Source of the DNA: Plectrocnemia conspersa
Lineage: Eukaryota; Arthropoda; Insecta; Trichoptera; Polycentropodidae
Length of the DNA: 64,000 nucleotides
Assembly: GCA_009617715.1 (NCBI GenBank)
Contig: VTFK01000292.1
Coordinates: 868,001-932,000, forward strand
Direction of reading: 5' to 3'
The notes beneath the pieces were generated by a model. The model was not told the origin of the DNA and ran no database searches. It saw nothing but the letters and a program-made list of their open reading frames with translations. The translations under genes and the position numbers were made by a program. Shown here piece after piece: positions 37,175 to 49,700 of this stretch. Within the stretch, counting starts at the first letter, position 1. Every line of letters starts with the position of its first letter.

Positions 37175-39315
37175 CTATCCGAAGTATGAAAGTTGTTAAC
37201 ATAGATTAGATAGTCAAGCTAATGTTATCTAACCTAATTCAACACAAATTTTTGGGCAAATTATATAATGCCTTAATTTGCAAAAAATAGATTTTGTATA
37301 AATCTTTCATCGTTTTTATCATTACATTTAGGATCTTGGCATGGTTAAACAAAAAGTTAAAGATAATAGATATATTTTTTAATATTAATATATACTTATC
37401 AAAATGTGGGCCGGCGGAAATTTATTACGTGTACCAACCGACCAAAATATGAATTCAAATCAATTGCTAAAAAACACTTAAATTATGATTCTAGTTTGGC
37501 TTGTTGATAATTACTGATTCTGGATTTGTATACATCTTTTGGATTGCGGCCCTTTAACTGTAAAGTTACAAGAGTAAAACTAGTTTATATAAATTGCAAG
37601 ACACCCAAAATTAAGCTATTAAAAAAATATAATTAAAAAAAAAATTATGATAGTCTGAAAATAACAAAAAAATAACTTTGCTCTTTTCATAGCAGAAAAT
37701 ACTATTTCACGCAACCACACTAATCCATTAATCTCATGTATCGGAGACTTTGATAAAAATACAACCTTTAATCTAAATATAAACACAAAATGTTAACACA
37801 CATTGCTCAAGAAACTAAAGAGAACACATTTCAACGGTGCCAGATATTTAGCTAAATATAATTAAATTATCATTTATTCTATTTTTTTTCCTAACGTTTT
37901 ATTATATATTCTTATTTCTATTGTATCTAATATTAGGATTGTAAACTCATCAGTAAAATATATCGTATTTATTACTATGTTTGTTAAAATAATTATAGCT
38001 TTGAAAAAAACGTTTAATAAAAAATATATTGATTGCATTATTGTGCATGTTCATTTGCATAAAATTATCAAATAAAATTTATAAAATGCATAAATTAGAT
38101 TTAAAAAAATAATTTGAGTAAATAAATTAGTTGAATTTTTAAAAGAACAATGCGTACAAAATATATACAGATGTATATGTATATACCGTTTGATTAAATT
38201 TTTATTATACAAAATAAATAGCATTGTTCATATATCACCAAATATAAAAAAAAAAATTTTTTAAGTAGTCCCTTTGTTATGATAAATTTATTTTATACTT
38301 ATAAAAAAATGGTTGTTTTTAAGCCTCTTTGCATATACTATACCAAATGCGGCTTTTGTGTGTATATATGTATTTGTTAAAAAAAAGTTTTATATGATTT
38401 TTTTATTACACTTGTTCACTTTTATTAAATTTTCTACTTTGCTTTTTCCAAATAAATATGTTATGTAAAATTATTTTACGCTCTTATAAGTAACATATTA
38501 CGCAATACATTTAAAATTATAATATTTAACGTATACAACATTGTAATCTAAATTTTAAAGTAACGTTGCGCGTAAAAGGGATCACTCACCTCGATATTGC
38601 TTAATATAATATTCATAAATGCACCCTAACGGGTTTGAATTTAAAACTTTCAGTCTAAAACTCTTTTAGTTGTTGATCATAAATATAAAATAAATAACCT
38701 TAGTTATTTGTATTTGTTATTTCCGTGTAATGGGAATCGTTTTCCTTTGATTACTTTGATTAAACTAACGCAAACAACGAAATCTTATTATGGAACTGTA
38801 TACTTGAACGCTCTAATTACAATCTGATAATATTCCAGTGATGCTTTTAACAGGGTCTCATCTTATACGTCTTATACATGACCTAGTTACCGCTGACGTT
38901 AAATTTTAACCAAACGCCGACAAAGCGTACTAATCGCAAAGTTTAATTATTGTTTTGATTTGATAATATACGCAATATAAGTTTAGGCGGAAACTGTGGA
39001 ATAATTACATGTTTTATATATGTATGTATTAAAATTCGTACGGCTTTCGCTCCATGCGCAAAATTAATTGTAAATATTGAATATTATCGGTGAATAGCTA
39101 AAACTAATTAAAAATAAATAAATTATATAAAAATTATGGTATAATAATTTAAGTGTTCAAGTATTACATAAAAAATATTCAACACATTAGGTTAGTTATA
39201 TACAGCATAATTTGTGTTTAAAATAATATTATCATTAATTGCAAATGATATTTGATCTAGAAAATTTTTTTTTAGGAATCTATTGAAAAAATTACCGAAA
39301 ACAGAATTTTTATTG
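37175..39315. other. AT-rich DNA with a weak island
   Basis: 38560-38960 is a modestly complex patch including AACGCCGACAAAGCG. The rest is AT-rich and featureless. Confidence 0.5.
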
Positions 39316-39319
39316 ATAT

Positions 39320-39503
39320 AAATTATTACATTTGCAAACATTTACAGTTTTATTAATTAAGTAAATAACTATTTACAGTAATTGCATCTTGCGAACGATT
39401 TATTAATAGATGAATCCTATGTTTGGTATAACCTCAATATTTAGAAGTTATACCAAACATAGGATTCATCTATTAATAAATGTTTGAAAATGTAATAATT
39501 TGT
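39320..39503. repeat. Long foldback structure with 35-bp perfect core arms
   Basis: Arms at 39398-39432 and 39447-39481 are perfectly complementary (35 bp) around a 14-base loop. Beyond them the homology resumes: AAATTATTACATTTGCAAAC at 39320 and the reverse complement of about 39482-39502 pair with one mismatch. The left arm therefore carries an extra segment of about 58 bp (39345-39402) relative to the right arm. No coding capacity. Likely a foldback or MITE remnant with a later insertion in one arm. Confidence 0.85.
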
Positions 39504-40559
39504 ACGGTAATGGGAAATATGTTATGCGGTATAGTTTTCACAGTAATTAAAGTATGAGCTCTCACATTATCATGTAGCAATATCGCTTAAAGTCTGTTAA
39601 CTAACATTAGATATTTTATGGTTTAATTTTCCAGGCATGGTTTTAATTTCTTACAATGGAAAATTATTTCGTAATTGTTTTGCTTGATTTAAAATACACC
39701 CGATAATTTTCTAAGATCCCATTTTCTATCATGATTTTTTTTTCGGGATTTTTCTATTCTAGGGCTTCTCTGCGTTTAACTATTGTCTTGATCGCAGATA
39801 ACCAGAAGAGATCAAGACGATGGTTAGACAATGGTTTTCTATTGTTTTAAAAAAACAAAGAACAGACTTTTAAAAGCTGCTGTTTTGCCTTTTGATCAAT
39901 TTGTTCAGTATCTATTTGTCTATTTTTTTACTTATCCAATGGCATGCCAGGAGATGGTTCTAAGAGAAATCTATAAGTCTGCTGCAAGTGTATGAATATT
40001 GTTTATGGATATGTGTTAAAAGTGATGCTTACTGTTTTATCAACAGCAGTTGCTTTCACAGGGCTCATTTTAAAGATTAATATCGTCAGTGAAAAGTTAC
40101 TCAATAATTTCTCTGACTAACAGTACTCTCACTAAATCTAAAATTTATATTTCGTATTGCTAGCTCTGCATTGTGTTTTATTTTAAAATAGTACAAACAA
40201 ATTACTAATTAAAATTATGTCAATAATAGTTTAATATTAATAAAATCGATTTTAGTAAAAATATTTTAAAGGTCTAGTTTACAAATGGTCTTTAAAAAAT
40301 AGTACTGTAAAGTAACAATAAGAATTTGGATTTCTGTTAAAGAATTTAACAATTTTATCGCATTGAGCGGATGGTTAAGCGTACCATTTTGTAAAGGTGC
40401 TGTTGCAAACATTTGATACCTAATATAATAAATATTAGAAAACATAGAAAACTCGATTTGCATCACATTTTACAATAGATTTTCTAATGTTTTATAAATT
40501 TACTTATCCCTAATACATATATAAACTATATGTTTTTTTTTGATGAACATTTATATTTT

Positions 40560-40870
40560 TAAAGCGTGTTTCAGGTTCTAATGCTCTGATTTTGTCCTGT
40601 ATGTTGTCTTTTACTTGTCGGAATGTCTAAATTTAGCAACACAAGCTTCTTTTAAATAGAACTATAGATAAAAATCAGGACTCGTCAGATCTAGAAAACG
40701 CAATGTCAGCTTATGTCGCTACTCAAAAAAATTGACATATGGAATGCAAATTGCTATGTGAATTATCGCTTCGTTCTGATGGAACAACATGTCGTGTTTA
40801 TCCTAAATTGCTGGTAGTCATACAATAATTTCGACCATTCCGAGTTCTCAACGTGATCTTCAAAAACAGC
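40560..40870 (-). pseudogene. Tc1/mariner-superfamily-like DDE transposase relic (C-terminal half)
   Basis: Minus strand. MLFHQNEAIIHIAI corresponds to the QQDGAPPHxA block around the second catalytic Asp. About 25 codons later RFLDLTSPDFYL and YLKE correspond to RSPDLTPLDFFLWGYLK. The final segment KDNIQDKIRALEPET at 40567-40613 matches the usual LKxxIxxxIxxIxPETL tail. The pieces are in the right order and spacing but in different frames with stops, and the DG of the QDGA motif is lost. The N-terminal half is not visible. The exact lineage within the superfamily is uncertain. Confidence 0.7.
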
Positions 40871-41692
40871 AAAGGATCACGACTGTAAATATCATCACAC
40901 ATTGGTTCTCAAAGTGATAATATCGCCCCCTATATATGTAGTATTATTTAAAACCGTCCACATAAACAAATATCAGTAGGCAATATTCTAAGGAAATTTT
41001 CTGATCGATGGAGGAGCCACAGAAGGCGACAGAGAAGTGGGCAAAAAGCGAAAGAATTTTAGTTATTTCATAATGCGTTTTTTTATTTTTGTAAATTGCA
41101 AACGCTGTTTTTATAAATAGCAATTCTTATTTTTATAAGTAAAAATACCGTGAAAATAAAATATAAATCTTTTAATAGCAAAAAATAAAATTGTTTTTTT
41201 TTATATTTGTCAATAATATTGGTGAAAATTTTATTTAAAAGGGTGCATTTTTTGTATTAAATTATTTTATTATTTCAATTTTAGTTATTTAATTTCAAAC
41301 CTATGTATTTAAGCTATTTGAAATTTTAGAATTGCACATGCGACATTATAATTTTTTTAATTAAAAAAATATATGGGCATTGATACGCTTACAATTTACT
41401 ATTAAATTAGATAGAAATAGAGTTTTTCAATGGTGGCGTTTGTCAAAAAAAAAATTGTCGTTGAAAATTGGGCGACGAAAAATATTGTCGAAAAGTGAGC
41501 GATGAGACAATCGAGTTTCAGAATTTATGTACTAGACCTTTTACTTAATTGGGGTGCAATTTTTCTTACTAAATTCCTCTAAGATTCTTTGGACCTTAAA
41601 ATATGTACCTTTGTTTGTTAAGGAAGTAATTAAAATAAAAATATGCTTTAACTAACAATATCAATTTACGAACAAATTTAAAATCTACGCAT

Positions 41693-41938
41693 CAGTGGTG
41701 GAGGGGGTGGGCCGCCCCGGGCAGCACTTGCTTGGGGGTGGCATATTCGCGATGGGATCGTCTAGTGTGGTTCTTATCCCTGAATGCATTAAAACATATA
41801 AATCCACAAATAACAAGAGCTTAAAATAACCAATTTATTTTTAAAAAAATTCTGATTTTATGACCCTGCAAAAAATGTATGGGGGGGTGAAAATTTTAAG
41901 GATTGCTCTGTGCGGCACATACCTTAGCTACGTCACTG
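41693..41938. mobile_element. hAT MITE, complete, with perfect 8-bp target-site duplication
   Basis: The element is 246 bp. Left end CAGTGGTGGAGGGGGTGG...GCCGC and right end (reverse complement) CAGTGACGTAGCTAAGG...GCCGC form imperfect terminal inverted repeats of the CAGTGGCGTAGCTAGGG type. Flanks CTACGCAT at 41685-41692 and again at 41939-41946 are a perfect 8-bp target-site duplication, the hAT signature. There is no coding capacity, so it was mobilised in trans. Guanine runs set it apart from the surrounding AT-rich DNA. Confidence 0.9.
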
Positions 41939-42339
41939 CTACGCATGCTATTTTTTTAATCTGATTGCATATAACAAAATGTACTAGTAATTTCAAAACT
42001 TAAGATGTCACCTATTGTTTTTTATATTAAAACAGGTGTATTGAATGAGTTTCTGTGCCTTGGTTCTGCAACGCAACACGCTTATCTAATATTTTTTTCC
42101 TAACCGAGCACAATCTGCATGTTAGTAGAAGATCGCTTACTGAAATATATTCCTTGAAACAATCAATCAAAAAAATTTAATAGGAATAATCCCGTACAAT
42201 AAAAACACTACATGCTATTAACAAAAATTAAAACCGCTTAGATATGAGATCGTAAGTATAAATAACAATCCGGTTGCTGTATATTTGTAGCAAAAATTGT
42301 TTAGTATTGTAATTATCATTTATTTTTAAATTAAACATG

Positions 42340-43030
42340 GCACCGTTTTCAGAGCGCTGACTCAAGGAGCGCAAACTTAACATTTTATCACACGCAATTT
42401 GAGTAACGATATGCAAATTTGCGCAAAAATAAATAAAACTCAAACAAAAACGAGCGCTTCATATAACGCGTTATGCATACACACAGACCATAATGTAAAT
42501 TATGTAATTTTTATGACAATGCAAATAATAAATGATAACGAGCGATGTTTACACAAAACTTCGGCGCAGCGGCAACATTAGATGCATAATTAATATCTCG
42601 CGTTTTACGCTCCTGGCGGGTGCCCCCCGGTTCGCGCGCGCCCCATTGTTATGCCGAAATCCACCCCTGTCGTAATGACCCGCCGGGGAGGCGGTAATTG
42701 CGCCCACCTATCACGGCATGGCGAGTGGCGAAATTGCAAAAGCGATAATTCGCGATGGCGAAGCGTCCCCGTCAGCCGTCCATCTTTGTTAAACGATAAG
42801 GGCGTGTGTTATCATCGCAAATGATAACGGCTATTAACCGGACGCCAGGGGCATTAATATGTGCCACGCAAATGCACTACCGGTCATTAGTGACACTCGT
42901 GACCCTGTTTGTCACGCTCGGTTCTCCTTGTCAGCTGAAATCGTTACCAAAAAAATAATAATACGCCAGCGACGTTAGTCCATTATGCGGTTATTACAGT
43001 TATCTGTGAGAATCTGCCATAAGAGGCAAA
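42340..43030. promoter_or_regulatory. Most GC- and CpG-rich island of the window
   Basis: A 700-bp block with GCGGGTGCCCCCCGG, CGCGCGCGCC and AATGACCCGCCGGGG, repeated CGATAA/TGATAA words, the inverted GATA-like pair at 42808-42828 and TTAATATG/AATTGC homeodomain-like words. No open frame spans it. The best single enhancer or alternative-promoter candidate in the putative intron. Confidence 0.45.
42808..42828. promoter_or_regulatory. Paired GATA-like sites in inverted orientation
   Basis: GTTATCAT-CGCAA-ATGATAAC: 8-bp perfect arms each containing a TGATAA or TTATCA core, inside the most GC-rich island of the window. A dimeric or paired GATA-type site is plausible from the sequence alone. Confidence 0.4.
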
Positions 43031-43479
43031 AGTGCGAAGATCGAGTAAACATACTATGAAAGCATAATTAGAACAAATATTGACGGCCACAAGTGATACA
43101 CTCAATAATTATCTATTTTACGGAAAAGATAAACTTTCTAGTGTATATGTCAGAGTGAATTTTTCAATAAAGGTATATATTTTTTTGTATAAATATAAAT
43201 TTACTAATCAATTCAGTGAAATCATATTTAAATACATTTTTACTTTCAGATATATATATCTTTTAGCAAAAATATAATTTAACTAAGCGCTAGTATCTAA
43301 AATTATTAGAAGTTCACAATATTGTGTCAATTAAATTATGTTGAGAATGAAAAATTAAATTGCAATTTTAAAATTTAATAATATATTTTAAAAAGGTTTA
43401 GGTTTTATTGTTTTTTTTTACATACTTCATTTATATAAACAAAAATAAGTTAAATCAATTACATATAATATATTATATT

Positions 43480-43560
43480 AAACTGTTTGTCAGTTCCTCA
43501 CTGTCGTGAGGTACCGTAGCTAAAAAGTGTGTGTAAATACCGGACCTTCAACTTTTTATA
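43480..43560 (-). repeat. Short interspersed repeat with palindromic core, copy 2
   Basis: Reverse-oriented homologue of 35935-36005, with an additional AT-rich segment between the AAGTTGAAG and the TAGCTACGGTACC blocks. The core CCTCAC-TGTC-GTGAGG (43496-43511) is a perfect 6-bp-arm palindrome here. Confidence 0.65.
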
Positions 43561-44609
43561 TCTTAAAATTTATTTTTGATTCGTTCTAATCATTAATTAT
43601 CTACAATTATTATTACACAATTCGAAATAGTGCACTGAACATACTGCTAAAGTGTTTATCGAGTTTTAAACAATACGTTATGCATATGTAATATATAAAT
43701 AATGATAACTAAATATTCATTCAAGTAATACAGTACTGTAAGAGATTTGCATACTTGTTTGATTGTTCAACAGAATATGTGTTAATAAAATCATAATTTA
43801 TTGCTTTTGAAATTGTTAAAAGTTCTCTTGAACAAACATAATTATAAAATATTTGTTTATGTTGATGCTGTTGCAAAAATTGTCTCAAACAAAATCAAAA
43901 TTTTATTTAAAGAAAAGGTATTTAAAAATTTTATTTTATATTTTAAATTGGAAAATAATAATGAAAATATATTTTGCCTTCATGTAGTATTTTTAAAAAC
44001 ATTAATGTTACGAAGACATACCATTTCTTATTTTTATTAAGTAAAATAAAAATATGATTGAATCCTTAAATATTAGCAGACGTTGAAATTAAATGCCGTT
44101 CGAGAATCTGCTTTGGACCATCTGTCAAATTGCGCGCACGTGCTTTCGTTTACGTTTGTACATTTTTTATAAAACATGTAATTTTATAATATTTCACTCC
44201 ATACATATCTCCATTTAAGAGATTACACCTAAAACTATTTCATATACACATCACAATGGAATTTAACCAGTAAAGATAAAATAATAAATGCAAAAGAAAG
44301 AAACATTTTCTGGATTGCATATCATTTAATATGAGTACTGATTTTTCTGATTATCACTAGATATTTTATATATTAATATATGAATACTATAACGATATGA
44401 TTATTCTTTTAGATTACGGTCAAGTATTGAACAAACGCTTGTATTTTCTACTTATAAATGCAACATTTACATTAAGGGGCAAAATTAAATCACCACTTTA
44501 ACATATTTGTGTTTATGCATATATTATATGTACATCAGAATGTCCCTTATACAGGCTTAAAATATTTTTTCACGAAATCCGATACGCATAGTCCATTAAT
44601 TTATGTTAT

Positions 44610-44860
44610 TTGACCCTAATCATTGATTAGTGAAATGTCAGCTACCTTGGATATCGTTAACCCGTGCCGAATTGTCAAAAAAATCAGTGCTTTGCACCTG
44701 TCCTTGGGCCTCTGCTTCCCTGGATCCCCGGGTGACATTTATTTACCGACTAAAGTATGAAACTGAGAAACATAAAACATGCATTAGGAAATTTATGATT
44801 AATAAATCATGTGTTTGTAATAATCGTGACGGATTCTCGTGTCGTTTTTAATTAATAAGG
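44610..44860. promoter_or_regulatory. Complex intronic island
   Basis: Includes GGATATCGTTAACCCGTGCC and CCTGGATCCCCGGGTGAC. A 73-codon frame crosses it without recognisable domain. Confidence 0.3.
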
Positions 44861-44861
44861 T

Positions 44862-46470
44862 TAAATGGTAAATTTCGTGTAATTTCAGAAAAACTAAACA
44901 ATTATGTATTTAAATAATGAATCGATAAACATTTTATATTTAAACAAAGTAATTACTAAGGATATGTTCGAAAAAATTAAAGTAAAAAAATAAGGGACCC
45001 CTTAATGTACATACAAATAAACTATTTAAAAAAAATTATCGCGAGTTATATATTTTATATCAATATTGTCACTCCTAACATAAAATTGGTTTCATTTCTA
45101 CGTTCTTCCATTTATACATTGTCACTTACAAATTGAATTTAGTTTGATTTTGAATTAACTTAAAGCTCACTTTACTAATTTTAGTTGGTCAATGGTTTAT
45201 TTAGATTTAGCATTTGTGTTTTTGGTCGTAACGTATGTTTTAAAAACTAATTACTCAATTTATCATATCATCTGGGGTAAGAAATTTTATAAGGAAACAT
45301 ACAAAGTTCACTTTAACTGTACGTACTAAATATGATCGTTCTCTAAAAAAAATGCTTGCATAAAACAAAAATGCTAAAAATCCTTAACGAAGATATGATA
45401 TTTTGCTAGAATTAAGTTAAATATACCAATTAAAATGTATCGATGGATGATTCGAGTATTTAAGTTGTGATTTTTACAATAATCCAAATATGTATTTGTA
45501 TTTGTTTTATTAATAATAAACTAAGTTTTTTTTAATGATCCTATAGAACAAAAATGAATAAAAACTGTTAACTCTCGGAATAAAACGACTGAAATGATAT
45601 TTTTTGAAACTATATTGCTCTATTTTTCTTTAAACTATAGATGCGATTATTTTTATACATATGTATAATATTTTCTTTTTCTAGGGAGAATACGACATAT
45701 AATAAGAAATTCAAATGTATATGTTTTAATTAACGTATGTAATGTTAGTAAGTATATTAACTGCTGTATAAAGCTATTACTATTTATAAATATTTTTTAG
45801 AAGCAATGATAATATTGATGTATTGCAATTTAAAAAACTCACTTTTTGTTCTCGAAGTCCGTCAACGGAACTGAAAATTTGAAGATTTTAATTCTAAGAT
45901 TGTTTTATAAAATTGTTCATATAGTTTAATATTCGAATATTTACCCTTAGTGTGTATATATTTCAATATCATAGTTAAAAACGTAGCTCATAGCACACAT
46001 GTAAAATTAACGAATATTACTCTTAATAACAACTGTCACGTCACTGCCAGCCATCTTGTTTTATATTTGAATGCTGAATTTTTCATTGGTCGACCCACAA
46101 AGCCTCCAATAAAAAACAAAAGAACAATACAAATTTTATTTTGAATAATCATAATTAAATATACTTCCTTTGTTTACGTGTATAATAAAAACCGTTCATA
46201 CAGTTCGATACGATTCACAGTGTAACAAATTAAAAGTAGTGTTAAAACAATTTTATATAGTATGTGTCATCTTGATCAAAGATCTTCTCCCATCTTTCTC
46301 GTTACCATGCAAGATCTTCTGAGACGTGTGAACAACAATCTGGTCCATAGTTGTTTTGGCAGAAGCTTACATCTGGTAAATTTACAATTTATATTTCACT
46401 ATAGCTTTTATAGGTATTTAAACCACATGCATGTTATAATTTAGAGGGCATTTTAACGACCATTTATTAT
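44862..46470. other. AT-rich non-coding DNA
   Basis: A more complex 120-bp patch at 46262-46380 has a repeated AAGATCTTCT word (AGATCTTCT at 46280 and 46311) and an open 60-codon frame. It was not recognised as a gene or repeat. Confidence 0.45.
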
Positions 46471-46479
46471 CAGAAATCA

Positions 46480-46870
46480 ACACGTATCGAAATTAATGCC
46501 ACACATAGTATTTTACACAATAATGAAAGTGATCTCGTGACCAAACATTTGCGTTAATGATTGAAAACATTGCACGGACCACCTAATAGCATATCAATTC
46601 TCAAACGTTAATCATATAAAATTATCACTAAAAATACTATTCTGTTATACCCTGCGCATAATACTATTGTTGTTGTACCCATTTGTTACCGATCGCCGGA
46701 GTGGCCATCTGAATCGTTTATTTTTTAAATCGTGAATAAATTTCGTATGTGTGTTTAAGAAGCGATGCAATTGGCTCGCAACCATCCTTATCTGCGATTC
46801 GATACAGCAATATAAAATATTACATACTTCACAACCGACAATATTACAACTCAATCGCTAGCGAACGGTT
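46480..46870. promoter_or_regulatory. Complex intronic island
   Basis: Mixed-complexity sequence with GATCGCCGGAGTGGCC and GCGATTCGATACAGC. Short minus-strand frame only. Confidence 0.3.
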
Positions 46871-48264
46871 TATCATTTAATTTTATCGTCTGATAGCTGC
46901 ATCTTTATTTCTCTATATATGTTTATAAAATAAACAGTTATAAGCTTTTCTGCAATGTTTTAATTTAGCCACTAAAAATTCTAAGCATTAAGCAGAAATT
47001 TGTTTAACTGAGTCCGTATCCCTCAATTACTAAGGCACCCAAGTAACGAATTTCTTAACCACCAGAAATTTGGTTATTCTTTTAAAAAAATCTCACGTGT
47101 CGGTAAATAATAGTTTTTCTTATATTCATATAGGCAGTTGAATATAACAGGAATTAACCTAACATATTAATGCATTTCTCATGAGCAAATTTCTACTGCA
47201 ATGTGACAAGTGAATCATCTAGAATACAAAAAATAAATACACTTTTATTGATGTGATAAAAATATCGTATATAATTGGCCTAGGTATAAATTGACAAACT
47301 TCATTTTAAGGTAAAATATATACACATATATCACCTATAATTCTTAAACAAATATGGCTAAAAAAATGTAAATTCTAAATTGTTTAAAGAATATATGCAA
47401 AAACCCATAAAAGCAATAATTTATTTATGTAGGGTTTATAATTTAAAAGTAAAATCATTAAAAAGCCTTAAAATAATACACTAAGAAATTTAATTATACC
47501 ACCCATTTAGTATTATTAGTATTATCCCACAAAATAAATCAAAATTTCCACAAAATAACCTTTTGCAATATTGGATTTATGATTGGTGGCAATAATTAAT
47601 AACTGAAAATTAACGTGGGCAGTCAACGAAGTGAGGTAAAATTAACCGCAAACGACTTGGAATAATTGTGCTTCGATCGGATAATTTAATTTAGACCCAA
47701 ACTTCGATTGTTTTTGATATTGATCTAAGTTGAGAGTAAAAAAAGGCAAACGTTTTGTGACTGCAAATGTGTTTTTGTATACAATATATGTTCAGTCTTC
47801 ATGCAATTTAAAATTGTATGCAAACCTTCGTACATATGTCCATATATTATACCATCATAAATATAGTATGTATACTTATTGGTAGCACTGTTTCGTGTTG
47901 AAAATTACCATTTCAATACGCTTATTCGTTTTTGGAACGTTTTGCATGTGATATATCTCCGACTATGCATGTTTCAATTTTTTTTAATTCTGAATTTAGG
48001 GTTTTTTAAATTTGTTAATATACATGCAAAATTTAATATTATTATTTATCATACATAAAAATTGTAAATTTTTTTTAAAATAAAAATGAGTAATATTGTT
48101 TATTTCTTGTTCTACTCTGAATTGGTTGAAAATATATATATATATATATTTTTTGTATACTTAAAATTATAATATAAATGCTGTACTATGTTTTTACCAG
48201 TGCCCGTTTTTACAATAAATAATATGTATTTTGTAGAGATTAAGCATCATTATTTTCTCTACTG

Positions 48265-48505
48265 GGATTAAATATTTTTGACTAATCAGCATATTGTAAA
48301 AAAAGTTCAAGTATATAATTGCGGTGCTTCTGTCATTTAATAATAAAACAATCAGTAGTGGAGCAAGAATTGCCCCTTTCGTTACTCCAGAGTACATTTG
48401 GTACTCTCCTACGTATTGCAAATAATATCAAGTAATTAAAAAAAAATCGTTTGCTTATAGAAAAATATAATATTCGATCAACAAAAAAATTATACAATTT
48501 TGATT
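48265..48505 (-). pseudogene. Non-LTR retrotransposon reverse-transcriptase fragment
   Basis: On the minus strand SGVTKGAILAPLLIVLLLND (48332-48391) matches the RT motif SGVPQGSxLGPLLFxLYxND of LINE-type elements. Downstream IYLNFFYNMLI is in the position of the YxYxFADDTxLI catalytic motif, with the Asp pair lost. Upstream, a shifted frame has an FNYL...RRRVPN segment consistent with the WFxSYLxxRxQ block. Only this part of the RT domain survives. Confidence 0.68.
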
Positions 48506-48609
48506 TTTTTATCGGTGTAACTTTATAATCAAAATGATAATACAAAATCTCAATGAAATTTAATGTTAAAACATAAATAAATGACCATATATTATATACA
48601 AAAATAATG

Positions 48610-48750
48610 AATTGTAAGCACAGGTTCTGGAAGTCGGAGACTCTTCGCTGGCGGGTCTAGTAGTATTATTGTCGGCTGTGATTTAAGTAGAGCGGCTGGA
48701 ATTGTTGTAATGTGTTCTCGCGATGCTCTCTAGACGATCCGCTTATATGT
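48610..48750. other. Complex block upstream of the minus-strand RT fragment
   Basis: GGAAGTCGGAGACTCTTCGC and GGGTCTAGTAGTATTATTG lie about 120 bp beyond the RT relic, on its 5' side. It may be another piece of that element or a separate island; no domain recognised. Confidence 0.25.
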
Positions 48751-49039
48751 ATAATCAGTCTTAAATAATTAAAAAGCTTGGTTTTAATTTAATTAACTTG
48801 CTTAGACTTTGCGAACCAAATGATTAATATATTTAGTGTTTCTTTTATTGTTAATTTATGTAGTAATTATTCTTAAGACGTTTTCCCGTGATTAATTTTA
48901 CTTATTATTTTATAACTTATTTAAAAATATGAGATTTTTCTTACATATGTTTGAAAGTAAAGTACGATTATTTAGAAAGGTATCAGCAAAACCATCGATA
49001 CACTTAGCCTAATTATGAGCTGTTAAAAAAGTATAGCTA

Positions 49040-49700
49040 TAAAAATATACACTATATATACATTATTATTTTCGCTATAACTTGTACGTTCTCTCATATG
49101 CATGCATGTATGCGTAATAAATTATATCAGCGCGTTTTATATACGCGTATAATGAATTCATAATTATATCTGCAGGCTAAATGTCACGTTTTCGTGTTAG
49201 TGCCATATAAGTTCATATGTGCAATAAAGAATTAGCATTTTATATTTTTAGGAACAAGAGTCAGCACTAAGCTGACCCAACCTTTTTTATGCGGTCATTT
49301 AGCGAAATGTTAAAGCGCCGCCACACATCCGGAAAGTGGCCAATACGGAACTTTCGGAAAAGCCTATTACAAACGTGCCACCCCCGGGGACACTTAAACT
49401 TTTCCTCCGGGAGGGGGTAGGTTTCTCTTTTTCTTCCCCAGGCAAGAAAAGAAACGAGACGGATGTGTGTGCGACAACTTTTTATATATTTTTTTTGACA
49501 TTTTCGACACAAGCGACATTTGACTTGTGTGATTTATCAAGAACTTTTGCGCGTAATATTTTTTCCGATACTTATCCGTTTTGGTTATATTTATTTTGGG
49601 TTCGGTTGGGTATTCTTCATATGTGTCGCAGGGGAAAGTTTCATAACAGAATTTATCTATTTGTATGAACGGGAACACTTGGAAGCATTGACAAAACATA
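49040..49700. promoter_or_regulatory. Large complex intronic island
   Basis: Contains CCACCCCCGGGGACAC at about 49380, GGGAGGGGGTAGG and CATATGCATGCATGTATGCG. Overlapping open frames of up to 122 codons on both strands at the same place indicate an island low in stop codons rather than a gene. Confidence 0.35.

Noticed and set aside
46262..46444. 60-codon frame followed by a CTG|GTAAAT donor-like site
   Set aside because: No acceptor or upstream exon, no domain; left as unassigned complex patch.
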